The notes under the pieces: generated by a model
Told to the model about the DNA's origin: nothing
Database searches by the model: none
The model's input: the letters and a program-made list of their open reading frames with translations, nothing else
Position numbers and translations under genes: made by a program
Part shown: positions 8,947 through 16,349 of the stretch, piece after piece
Layout: each line of letters starts with the position of its first letter
How positions within the stretch are numbered: the stretch's first letter is position 1
Assembly: GCA_027533395.1 (NCBI GenBank)
Contig: JAPZUF010000029.1
Location: forward strand, 1 to 64,000
Reading direction: 5' to 3'
Source: Cyclobacteriaceae bacterium
GTDB lineage: Bacteria > Bacteroidota > Bacteroidia > Cytophagales > Cyclobacteriaceae
Length of the DNA: 64,000 nt

Positions 8947-9798
8947 TTATTTCAACGTCTTTAAGAAATCTTCATTCATTTTCACATAACCAAAGTCGTT
9001 TCCGTTTTCTTTAGCTAAACGAATAGATTCATTAGCTGTTTCTCTGGCACCTTTTACATCACCTAACTTGGCTTGTATTTTAGCTTTTTGATGTACATAC
9101 CAAAATGCTTTAGGATTGGCTTTGATGGCTTCGTTAATCCAAACTAATGCTTGATTTAAATCCTTTCCATTTTCAGCATAGTAGATGGCAGCGTTAGCAT
9201 AATTACCTGGTGCAACTTTTGTGCTTGTTTCGATAGACTTCATCACTTTTGCATCATAATCTACACCGATAGAGAATTTTACTGATGTATTATCCCATGC
9301 TAATTCTACCTTACCGGTTTTATTGTCATCAGCAATATCAGTGATGTTAACTGTAAACATTTCAACTTTTTCAGTCAGTTTTGATGGCTTCACTTTAAAG
9401 TTTGCTACTTCATTTGCTTTGTCGTAGTTATCAGTATTGCCACCAATCTTAATGTCTTTGTAAAGAGCAATTGTCCACTCAGTAGCACCTGGCCAAGTAA
9501 AAATCAAATATTCACCTTTAGCAACTTTGGTTCCTTCAACGGTTACATCATCAGAGAAAGTAATTTTAGTTCCACTGTTTGCACCCGTTCTCCAGATTTT
9601 ACCATAAGGAGCGATGAAATCAGCACCCTCACCAAAAATTTTACGACCTTTTGCGCGAGGTCTTGAGTAATCAACTTTAACATCTGTTAAACCAACTACG
9701 GTAGATACAGAAGCAGCCGGACTTGGTTGTGGCGTTACAACTTGTGCCTCCGCTACAAATGCAGCAAGAATCAGGATTGCAATAAATATTTTTTTCAT
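8947..9798 (-). CDS. DUF2911 protein with TPR tail, exported
   Basis: The 283-residue protein begins with a signal peptide (MKKIFIAILILAAFVAEAQ). Residues 30-180 match DUF2911: DVKVDYSRPRAKGRKIFGE, APYGKIWRTGANSGTKITF, and GEYLIFTWPG..EWTIALYKD are the characteristic blocks. The C-terminal part (about 190-283) is helical with TPR-like repeats (ALVWINEAIKANPKAFWYVH; AKIQAKLGDVKGARETANES). DUF2911 proteins are common periplasmic proteins of Bacteroidota without known biochemical function. It is monocistronic, convergent with the symporter and divergent from the DNA glycosylase gene. A second DUF2911 protein lacking the TPR tail is at 58078-58620. Confidence 0.88.
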   Translation of the reverse strand: MKKIFIAILILAAFVAEAQVVTPQPSPAASVSTVVGLTDVKVDYSRPRAKGRKIFGEGADFIAPYGKIWRTGANSGTKITFSDDVTVEGTKVAKGEYLIFTWPGATEWTIALYKDIKIGGNTDNYDKANEVANFKVKPSKLTEKVEMFTVNITDIADDNKTGKVELAWDNTSVKFSIGVDYDAKVMKSIETSTKVAPGNYANAAIYYAENGKDLNQALVWINEAIKANPKAFWYVHQKAKIQAKLGDVKGARETANESIRLAKENGNDFGYVKMNEDFLKTLK

Positions 9799-9861
9799 AG
9801 TAATATTGGTTTTTTAAGCGCCCGAAAATACAGTTTTTTTTTAAGGCAACCGCGTTAATTT

Positions 9862-10449
9862 ATGTTATTGAACCCAGCTTTTTTCGAAAGAACAGATGTT
9901 ACCCAAATTGCAAGGGAATTGTTGGGTTGCAAACTGTTTACCAAAATTGATAATCAATTGACCGGAGGAATAATTGTAGAGACAGAAGCATATTCTTACA
10001 AAGAACGAGGTTGCCATGCTTACAACATGAAAAGAACAGCTCGCACACAAGTTATGTTTGGTAAGCCTGGTACTTTGTATATTTATCTTTGTTATGGCAT
10101 GTATTCTTTAGTAAACATTGTAACAAACAAAGAAGATGTTCCTGAAGCAGTTTTAATCCGTGCTATTGAGCCAACCGAAGGTTTAGATTTCATGCAAACA
10201 CGATGTGCGAAAGTTAAAATCGATAGGTTAACGGCAGGACCGGGTAAATTAACGCGTGCGCTGGGCATTACCCGAAATCTCAATGGGATTGCCTTAACAT
10301 CTGATTTAATTTGGATTGAAAAAGGAGGTCAAGAATCCAAATCAGTAATTGTTTCTACCACCAGAATTGGAATAGATTATGCTGGTGATGATGCACAACT
10401 GCCTTGGAGGTTTTATCTTCGCGGAAATTTATGGGTATCAAAAAAGTAA
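9862..10449 (+). CDS. mpg: 3-methyladenine (alkyladenine) DNA glycosylase
   Basis: The 195-residue protein matches the AAG/MPG family, which excises 3-methyladenine, hypoxanthine and ethenoadenine from DNA in base excision repair. Visible family blocks are ARELLGCKL, the catalytic-Glu segment GGIIVETEAY, the CHAYNMKRTARTQVMFGKPG loop and the strand YIYLCYGMYSLVNIVT, then EAVLIRAIEP. Length is normal for bacterial members. The 3' end overlaps the next gene by 19 bp, suggesting cotranscription with the OmpA-type protein, probably without functional link. It diverges from the DUF2911 gene, with both promoters inside the 63-bp gap. Confidence 0.93.
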   Translation: MLLNPAFFERTDVTQIARELLGCKLFTKIDNQLTGGIIVETEAYSYKERGCHAYNMKRTARTQVMFGKPGTLYIYLCYGMYSLVNIVTNKEDVPEAVLIRAIEPTEGLDFMQTRCAKVKIDRLTAGPGKLTRALGITRNLNGIALTSDLIWIEKGGQESKSVIVSTTRIGIDYAGDDAQLPWRFYLRGNLWVSKK

Positions 10450-11945
10450 GTCTGTTGTTTTTATTCGCAATGTGTTCTGTTTCAGTTTCAGCACAAAGCG
10501 ATTATGCCATTATTCAAGCTATAGTTAATTCACCTGCAGACGAATTAAATCCAGTGCTCTCTGATGATGGTAATTGGTTTTTTATTACCAGAGCGTATCA
10601 TGCACAAAATGTTGGCGGGTTAAAAGATCCTGGGGATATCTGGTTCACACAAAAAGTAAACGGTCAGTGGCAACCACTTCAGCAAGCTACTCTTTTAAAC
10701 GACAATGGTTACAACACAGTAGCTGGCATCCAGCAAGATGGATCTATACTTGTTTTAAACAGGGTAGGAGATAAACAAACGCAAGCAAAAACGCAAGGTG
10801 TAGCAGCGGCTAAGTTTAACGGTACAACATGGCAATACGAAAAAAACCTTTCAACTCCTTACTTTCGCTCTGTTCAACCTGTAATAAACGGAAGGTTATC
10901 TGCAGATGGAAATTTTCTCGTGTATGCTGCGGAAAGTTATGGTTCAGCAGGTGTTGAAGATATTTATCTACTTCGTAAAAATGAAAATGGTTGGAGCGAA
11001 CCCTTACACCTTGGCAGTGAAGTTAATTCTGCTTTGCAAGAATTAAGTCCTTCGTTAAGTAAAACAAACGATACATTGTTTTTTGCAACAACTAAAAGAA
11101 ACAGTACGACCAGTTTTGATATTGTTTTTTCTGTAAGAAAGGATGATACATTTTTAAATTGGACAAAACCTGAACCTTTATCTTTAGTGAATTCTAATTT
11201 TAGAGAATTGTATTATAATTCAGTAGGAAATGGCAATGCCTATTATACATCAACATTTTCGAGTGAAGGGTATGGAGATGTAAAATTTTTAATTAAAAAA
11301 GAAATCAAAGATACCCTTCAACAAGTAAAGAAAGAGGTTGTTGAACCAACCTTAATGGGTTTGTTATTGAATAGCAAGACAAATGCATTTATTGATGGAA
11401 CCATAGAAATTAACGGAGTAGATTTCAATAAAAAAATCAAAGTTGAACAAGGCAGGTTTTTTATTGAATTAGAAAACAACAAAACATACGCTATTGCTGC
11501 TGAAGCAAAAGGTTTTATTTCATTTTATGAAAAACTAACTCTTGAGTTTAAAAATAACAATTCTTTTACTTATACGATTAAGCTGAAGCCCATAGAAGTA
11601 GGAGCAACTGTTCAGTTAAAAAATGTTTTATTCAAACAAAGCTCAACTGAGTTGTTAGAAGAATCGAAAGAAGAATTAAATCAAGTTGTTGCTTTCATGA
11701 AGGAAAATTCTTCTGTAAGAATTTTATTATCAGGCCATACAGACAACAGAGGTGTAGCCGCTGACAATCAAAAACTTTCTCAAATGCGAGCAGAAAAAGT
11801 AAAGCAATATTTAGTGAGTAAAGGAATAGCAGGAAAAAGAATTCAAGGAAAAGGATTTGGAGGAAGCAAACCTTTGTATCCTAACGATTCTGAAGAAAAT
11901 AGGAAGTTGAACAGAAGGGTTGAATTCACGATAACCAAATCATAA
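10431..11945 (+). CDS. PD40 propeller / CRD / OmpA protein, PorE-like architecture
   Basis: The start at 10431 gives a signal peptide (MGIKKVSLLFLFAMCSVSVSAQ) and a 504-residue protein; an upstream ATG at 10404 would lie deeper in mpg and spoil it. Residues 30-300 contain WD40-like PD40 repeats (NPVLSDDGNWFFITRA, GRLSADGNFLVYAAESYG, SPSLSKTNDTLFFATT). Residues 320-395 look like a carboxypeptidase regulatory domain (beta-sandwich). The C-terminal 110 residues are an OmpA peptidoglycan-binding domain with LSGHTDNRG, the Asp and Arg contacts, and ENRKLNRRVEF. PorE, which anchors the T9SS to peptidoglycan, has TPR, PD40, CRD and OmpA in this order; the TPR part is missing here. A structural or T9SS-related role is inferred only. 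Confidence 0.85.
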   Translation: MGIKKVSLLFLFAMCSVSVSAQSDYAIIQAIVNSPADELNPVLSDDGNWFFITRAYHAQNVGGLKDPGDIWFTQKVNGQWQPLQQATLLNDNGYNTVAGIQQDGSILVLNRVGDKQTQAKTQGVAAAKFNGTTWQYEKNLSTPYFRSVQPVINGRLSADGNFLVYAAESYGSAGVEDIYLLRKNENGWSEPLHLGSEVNSALQELSPSLSKTNDTLFFATTKRNSTTSFDIVFSVRKDDTFLNWTKPEPLSLVNSNFRELYYNSVGNGNAYYTSTFSSEGYGDVKFLIKKEIKDTLQQVKKEVVEPTLMGLLLNSKTNAFIDGTIEINGVDFNKKIKVEQGRFFIELENNKTYAIAAEAKGFISFYEKLTLEFKNNNSFTYTIKLKPIEVGATVQLKNVLFKQSSTELLEESKEELNQVVAFMKENSSVRILLSGHTDNRGVAADNQKLSQMRAEKVKQYLVSKGIAGKRIQGKGFGGSKPLYPNDSEENRKLNRRVEFTITKS

Positions 11946-11947
11946 AA

Positions 11948-11971
11948 AAAAGCTGCATGTTTGCAGCTTTT
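11948..11971. terminator. Bidirectional terminator after the OmpA-type gene
   Basis: AAAAGCTGCA (11948-11957) pairs with TGCAGCTTTT (11962-11971) over a 4-nt loop. It lies between two converging genes and has A-rich and T-rich flanks on either side. Confidence 0.85.
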
Positions 11972-11988
11972 ACTTTTTATGGTTAAAA

Positions 11989-12306
11989 TTAGTAAGTTGG
12001 CATGGATGTATCAATTTCTCTTGCCCAGGCCAGGATTCCTCCTTTCAAATTATACAGGTTGGTGAACCCGTGATTTTTTTCTAGAAACTGAATGATTTGT
12101 CCGCTGCGTCCGCCACTTCTGCAATGCACAACAACTTGTTTGTCTTTTGATATTTTATCCAGGTTGTGTGGCACATCGTGCATAGGAATCAACTCTCCAC
12201 CAATTTCACAAATGTCAACTTCATGCGGTTCGCGAACGTCAATCAATTGGAAGTCAGCTTTGCTATCCATCAATTGCTTTAATTCTTGTACAGATATTTC
12301 TTTCAT
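11989..12306 (-). CDS. Single-domain rhodanese-like protein
   Basis: The 105-residue cytoplasmic protein is one rhodanese domain. It has the N-terminal DVREPHEVDICEIGG block and the active-site loop VVHCRSGGRS, whose Cys can carry a persulfide. Rhodaneses of this size move sulfane sulfur from thiosulfate or persulfides to acceptors. The loop after the Cys (RSGGRS) is the six-residue form typical of sulfurtransferases. It appears monocistronic. The specific donor and acceptor are unknown. Confidence 0.92.
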   Translation of the reverse strand: MKEISVQELKQLMDSKADFQLIDVREPHEVDICEIGGELIPMHDVPHNLDKISKDKQVVVHCRSGGRSGQIIQFLEKNHGFTNLYNLKGGILAWAREIDTSMPTY

Positions 12307-12460
12307 GTATTTTAAAATTGAGAATCTATTATTGAATTAGTTTAAATTTTCTAACCTACTTTAATTATATACAGATTAAAAGAATATTAATTTTTGTAAA
12401 GGTATTGTTCAAAATTCGCAATTACAAGTTTGAAAAAAAATGTATGCGCTTACAATTGCT

Positions 12461-12468
12461 TATGTTTG
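12461..12468 (+). promoter_or_regulatory. Candidate -7 promoter box for the ceramidase-like gene
   Basis: TATGTTTG fits the Bacteroidota -7 consensus TAnnTTTG exactly and lies 15 bp before the ATG at 12484, giving a leader of about 10 nt. No TTTG was found at the usual distance upstream, so support is partial. Confidence 0.35.
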
Positions 12469-12483
12469 TACTTTCTTTAGCCC

Positions 12484-13824
12484 ATGTATATCATCAAAAA
12501 AATTGTAAAAGTCGGACTGTGGATTTTATTGACACTCACAGTTTTGTTTTTTATATTTTTTGCTCCGGTTAACGATAAGCCATTAGAGAAACAATCTTTC
12601 TACCACAAAAATCTGGAGAACGCAGAAAGTCTAACTTTGGATGTTTATCCCACTCAACAAAATTTGAAGGTTGCGTGGCGAAATATCAACATCACGCCAA
12701 AGGATTTTATTCCTATGGCAGGATACAGACCCAGAGATGCTTTTGAATCTGTACACGACTCACTTTTTGCCAAAGTAATATTGGTGGATAATGGAAAGGC
12801 AAGATTTGCCTTGGTAAGTCTCGATTTATTACTTTTCCCGCCTGCATTAAAGGAGAAATTAGATGCCTATAAAGCTGAATTAAATCTTACAGATTATTAT
12901 TTCAGTGCTACTCATACTCACAATGGTTTTGGTTGTTGGAATAACTCTTTTGCCGGAGAAATTATTGCTGGAACATATAGTGAAGCGTTAGTTGAGCGTT
13001 TAGCAATAGATATTGTTCAGTCTTTAAGAGTAATTAATCAAGAATTACAACCAACTCAACTATCTTATACAGAAGTTGATGCCGATGAATTGGTTGTTAA
13101 TAGACTACAAGATCAGGCACCTGTAGACGGAAAAATTCGAGCTGTGCAATTTATTCGGTCGGATTCATCGAAAGCTTTATTGCTTACGTTTAGCGGACAT
13201 CCCACTAGTATAAGTAAAAGAAGTTTGGCTTTATCTGGCGATTATCCTGGTGTAGTGGCCAGAGAGATGGTCAACGATGGATTTGAGTTTACCATGTTTA
13301 TGGCAGGTATGGTTGGCAGCCATCGTGTACGCGACAATGGTTTAAGCGATTTTGATTTAGCAGAAAAAACCGGACAAACGCTTGCAGAAAAAATTCATAA
13401 AGCTAACTGGATGAAACAACCTGATACTTTACAAATAAGGTATGGAAAAATGAAATTACAATTTGGAGAACCTCAATTGAGAATTGCATCACAGATTAAA
13501 TTGAGATCTTGGTTGTTTAATACTGCGTTAGAACCATTAGAAGGTGACATTCAGTTGTTGGCTTTGGGTGATATCAACTTCATCAGCACGCCATGTGATT
13601 TTTCTGGTGAGTTATTTAAGAAAAGCATTCAATCAACCATCGATCAACCTATCATCATAACCAGTTTTAATGGACATTATGTTGGTTACATCACTGATGA
13701 TCAACATTATTTTTCAATTAAAAAAGAAGAAGTTCGAGGCATGAATTGGGTTGGTCCTTATCACGGAGAAATGTTTGCAACCATCATCAATACATTATTA
13801 AAGAAAAAAGAATTGTTACCATGA
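12484..13824 (+). CDS. Neutral/alkaline ceramidase-like protein, membrane anchored
   Basis: The 446-residue protein has one N-terminal transmembrane helix (VGLWILLTLTVLFFIFFAP) and then a domain resembling the N-terminal part of neutral/alkaline non-lysosomal ceramidase. The motifs seen are WRNINITP, MAGYRPRDAF, and the His motif FSATHTHNGFG, which in ceramidases contributes zinc ligands. FSGHPTSISK provides another conserved His. True ceramidases are 650 residues or longer and have a C-terminal Ig-like domain, which is absent here, so the substrate may differ from ceramide. Sphingolipids do occur in Bacteroidota. The stop codon overlaps the start of the next gene (ATGA). Confidence 0.75.
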   Translation: MYIIKKIVKVGLWILLTLTVLFFIFFAPVNDKPLEKQSFYHKNLENAESLTLDVYPTQQNLKVAWRNINITPKDFIPMAGYRPRDAFESVHDSLFAKVILVDNGKARFALVSLDLLLFPPALKEKLDAYKAELNLTDYYFSATHTHNGFGCWNNSFAGEIIAGTYSEALVERLAIDIVQSLRVINQELQPTQLSYTEVDADELVVNRLQDQAPVDGKIRAVQFIRSDSSKALLLTFSGHPTSISKRSLALSGDYPGVVAREMVNDGFEFTMFMAGMVGSHRVRDNGLSDFDLAEKTGQTLAEKIHKANWMKQPDTLQIRYGKMKLQFGEPQLRIASQIKLRSWLFNTALEPLEGDIQLLALGDINFISTPCDFSGELFKKSIQSTIDQPIIITSFNGHYVGYITDDQHYFSIKKEEVRGMNWVGPYHGEMFATIINTLLKKKELLP

Positions 13825-14081
13825 CAGTAGAAAAAACAAAACGTTTAAAATACTGGCGACAATGGATGATGCGCGGTGGCGCTGGTGCCAGTTTGTTCGG
13901 AATGGGTTTGTGTATGACCATAGAAGCAGCATTTGATAGATATAATGGCGCTGCTTTTAGCAATTGGTTTTATTTTGGAACATTATCGCTGATTGTGACA
14001 ATTGCGGGATTGTGTTTATTAATCGATTCACTTCGGTTTAAAATCAAATTGGATAAAATAAAGAAACGGTCATTATTGTGA
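13821..14081 (+). CDS. Small two-helix membrane protein
   Basis: The 86-residue protein starts at the ATG that overlaps the stop of the ceramidase-like gene; an earlier in-frame ATG at 13746 is inside that gene and unlikely. It has a basic N-terminus (TVEKTKRLKYWRQWMMRGG), two predicted membrane helices (GASLFGMGLCMTIEAA and FYFGTLSLIVTIAGLCLLI) and a basic tail. The family was not recognised. The 4-bp overlap suggests translational coupling and perhaps a shared role with the ceramidase-like protein. Confidence 0.75.
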   Translation: MTVEKTKRLKYWRQWMMRGGAGASLFGMGLCMTIEAAFDRYNGAAFSNWFYFGTLSLIVTIAGLCLLIDSLRFKIKLDKIKKRSLL

Positions 14082-14088
14082 ATAAAAA

Positions 14089-14112
14089 AAGCGCTCGTGT
14101 TCACGAACGCTT
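14089..14112. terminator. Bidirectional terminator before gcdH
   Basis: AAGCGCTCGTG pairs with CACGAACGCTT around a 2-nt turn with one mismatch, flanked by an A-run on the left. It separates the converging membrane protein and gcdH genes. Confidence 0.75.
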
Positions 14113-14137
14113 ATCATGCTTATCATTATTTCAGGAA

Positions 14138-15355
14138 TTAAGCAAAAGCAGGGATGCCAGTAATTTTATTACCTAAAATCAGTAAGTGAATGTCATGTGT
14201 TCCTTCATAGGTAACAACAGATTCTAAATTCATCATGTGGCGCATGATCGAGTATTCGCCAGTAATGCCCATGCCGCCATGTATTTGTCTGGCTTCGCGT
14301 GCTATTTCTAATGCTACTTGTACATTGTTTCGTTTCGCTAATGAAATTTGCGCTGTTGTCGCTTTGCCTTCGTTCATCAAAACACCTAAACGCCAGTTTA
14401 CTAATTGCGCTTTTGTAATTTCAGTTAACATTTCCGCTAACTTTTTCTGTATCAATTGAAACGAAGCAATAGGCTTACCAAATTGAATACGCTCTGCCGC
14501 ATAGCGTCTCGCACTTTCGTAGCAGTCCATCGCTGCACCTATTGCACCCCAGGCTATGCCATAACGGGCAGAATCCAAACACATCATCGGTGCGCCTAAA
14601 CCATCTTTACCTGTTAATAAATTTTCTTTTGGCACTTTCACATTATCGAAAACCAATTCGCCTGTTGCGCTGGCGCGTAAAGACCATTTGCCATGTGTTT
14701 CAGGTGTCATAAATCCAGGCATGCCACGTTCCACAATCAACCCTTGAATACGACCTGTTTCATTCTTGGCCCAAACCACTGCTACATCAGCTCTTGGAGA
14801 ATTAGAAATCCACATTTTAGCACCATTCAATAAGTAATGGTCACCCATGTCTTTAAAGTTAGTAACCATGCCGCTAGGATTTGAACCATGGTCGGGTTCA
14901 GTTAAACCAAAACAACCTAACCATTCGCCAGAAGCAAGTTTGGGTAAGTATTTTTTTCTTTGCGTTTCATTACCAAATTTATAAATCGGGTACATCACTA
15001 AAGAACCTTGCACCGAAGCTGTAGAACGCATGCCCGAGTCGCCTCTTTCAATTTCTTGCATGATGATACCGTAAGAAATGTAATCCAATCCACCGCAGCC
15101 ATATTCTACCGGAAGGGTAGGTCCGAAGGCACCCACTTCTCCAAATTTCTTAACAATTTCATAAGGAAAATGTGCGTTTTGAGCCCAATCTTCGATATAA
15201 GGCGATATTTCTTTCTTTACAAATTGCCTGATGCTGCTCCTGATCAATTTGTGTTCTTCGTTTAGCAAATCATCAATAGAGTAAAAATCAGGATGTTCGA
15301 ATAAATCTTGCTTTAAAGATTTCTTTGTGGCAGTACCGTTTACAGCGTTGCTCAT
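14138..15355 (-). CDS. gcdH: Glutaryl-CoA dehydrogenase-like acyl-CoA dehydrogenase
   Basis: The 405-residue flavoprotein matches the glutaryl-CoA dehydrogenase branch of the acyl-CoA dehydrogenases, which oxidises and decarboxylates glutaryl-CoA to crotonyl-CoA. Landmarks are EYGCGGLDY, GDSGMRSTASVQGSLVM, the FAD-binding block GCFGLTEPDHGSNPSGM, ERIQFGKPIASFQL, RQIHGGMGITGEY and the catalytic-Glu motif VVTYEGTHDIH followed by ITGIPAF, which is typical of this branch. Length is normal. It is transcribed away from kynA with a 55-bp shared gap. Since tryptophan degradation through 2-aminomuconate ends in glutaryl-CoA, the pairing is meaningful, although lysine catabolism also uses this enzyme. 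Confidence 0.9.
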   Translation of the reverse strand: MSNAVNGTATKKSLKQDLFEHPDFYSIDDLLNEEHKLIRSSIRQFVKKEISPYIEDWAQNAHFPYEIVKKFGEVGAFGPTLPVEYGCGGLDYISYGIIMQEIERGDSGMRSTASVQGSLVMYPIYKFGNETQRKKYLPKLASGEWLGCFGLTEPDHGSNPSGMVTNFKDMGDHYLLNGAKMWISNSPRADVAVVWAKNETGRIQGLIVERGMPGFMTPETHGKWSLRASATGELVFDNVKVPKENLLTGKDGLGAPMMCLDSARYGIAWGAIGAAMDCYESARRYAAERIQFGKPIASFQLIQKKLAEMLTEITKAQLVNWRLGVLMNEGKATTAQISLAKRNNVQVALEIAREARQIHGGMGITGEYSIMRHMMNLESVVTYEGTHDIHLLILGNKITGIPAFA

Positions 15356-15384
15356 GTTCGTTTGGGTTATTCTCCTTTATTCGG

Positions 15385-15392
15385 CAAATTTA
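15385..15392 (-). promoter_or_regulatory. gcdH: Candidate -7 promoter box for gcdH
   Basis: Minus-strand TAAATTTG matches TAnnTTTG exactly, 29 bp before the gcdH start at 15355. A TTTG lies 15 bp further upstream, somewhat closer than the usual 19-21 bp. It overlaps the divergent kynA start region, so both genes could be controlled together. Confidence 0.4.
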
Positions 15393-15410
15393 CGACATAA
15401 TACATAACAA

Positions 15411-16349
15411 ATGTTAGCCCAATCTGTTGACCCCATTCTTTTAGAACAATTAAAAAAATTGCAAGATAAATACGCTGTTATGGGGCAGGATTTATCCAGC
15501 TATTTAGATGGTTTATTGTATGCCGATTATTTAACGTATTGGGATTACATTCATGTTGACACCTTATTGAGTTTACAAAACCCGAAGACCCAGTTTCCTG
15601 ACGAGCAGGTTTTTATTGTCTATCATCAGATTACAGAGCTTTACTTTAAGTTGATTTTAACAGAGATAGAGCAAATTGCGCAAAAGAAAGATTTAACTAA
15701 GACTTTCTTTGAAGCGCGATTAAAACGCATGATACGGTATTTTCAACAGCTAGAAAATTCATTTGATATCATGGTAGATGGGATGGAACGCGAACAATTT
15801 TTGAAGTTCCGCATGTCTTTATTACCTGCGAGTGGTTTTCAATCTGCGCAATACCGCATGATTGAAATTTGTTCTACACCATTGTTTAATTTGGTGGCAG
15901 AAGAAGAAAGAAAAAACATCAAACCAGAAAGCCTTATTGATGAATTAATTGAAAATATCTATTGGCGATTTGGTGCCACAGAGTTAGCATCTGGAAAAAA
16001 AACACTCACCTTAAAACAATTCGAAGAAAAATATTTACAAACATTTATAAAGCTTGGTCAAGATTACGCATCAACTAATTTGTATACAATCTACCTATCT
16101 AATTTTGCGCATGAGAAAGATGAAAATTTGATGAATCTGATGCGTCAATATGATTTACTGGCGAATGTAAAATGGAGAATGGCTCATTTACGTTCAGCCG
16201 GGAAATACTTGCAAAAATCTCCGGAAGATATAAAAGCAACTGGCGGAACCAACTGGCAAAAATATTTACCACCACGTTTTCAGCGCATCATGTTTTTTCC
16301 GGATTTATGGTCAAATGAAGAAAGAGAAAATTGGGGACGACATGTATAA
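15411..16349 (+). CDS. kynA: Tryptophan 2,3-dioxygenase family protein
   Basis: The 312-residue protein matches heme-dependent tryptophan 2,3-dioxygenase, the first step of the kynurenine pathway, which opens the indole ring to N-formylkynurenine. Family blocks are YADYLTYWDYIHVDTLL, FIVYHQITELYFKLIL (substrate-side His at residue 72), FRMSLLPASGFQSAQYR, and near the C-terminus KWRMAHL, holding the likely proximal heme His, followed by ATGGTNWQKYLPPRF. It is a divergent, Bacteroidota-type version. The last 8 bp overlap the next gene. It is divergent from gcdH. Confidence 0.88.
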   Translation: MLAQSVDPILLEQLKKLQDKYAVMGQDLSSYLDGLLYADYLTYWDYIHVDTLLSLQNPKTQFPDEQVFIVYHQITELYFKLILTEIEQIAQKKDLTKTFFEARLKRMIRYFQQLENSFDIMVDGMEREQFLKFRMSLLPASGFQSAQYRMIEICSTPLFNLVAEEERKNIKPESLIDELIENIYWRFGATELASGKKTLTLKQFEEKYLQTFIKLGQDYASTNLYTIYLSNFAHEKDENLMNLMRQYDLLANVKWRMAHLRSAGKYLQKSPEDIKATGGTNWQKYLPPRFQRIMFFPDLWSNEERENWGRHV

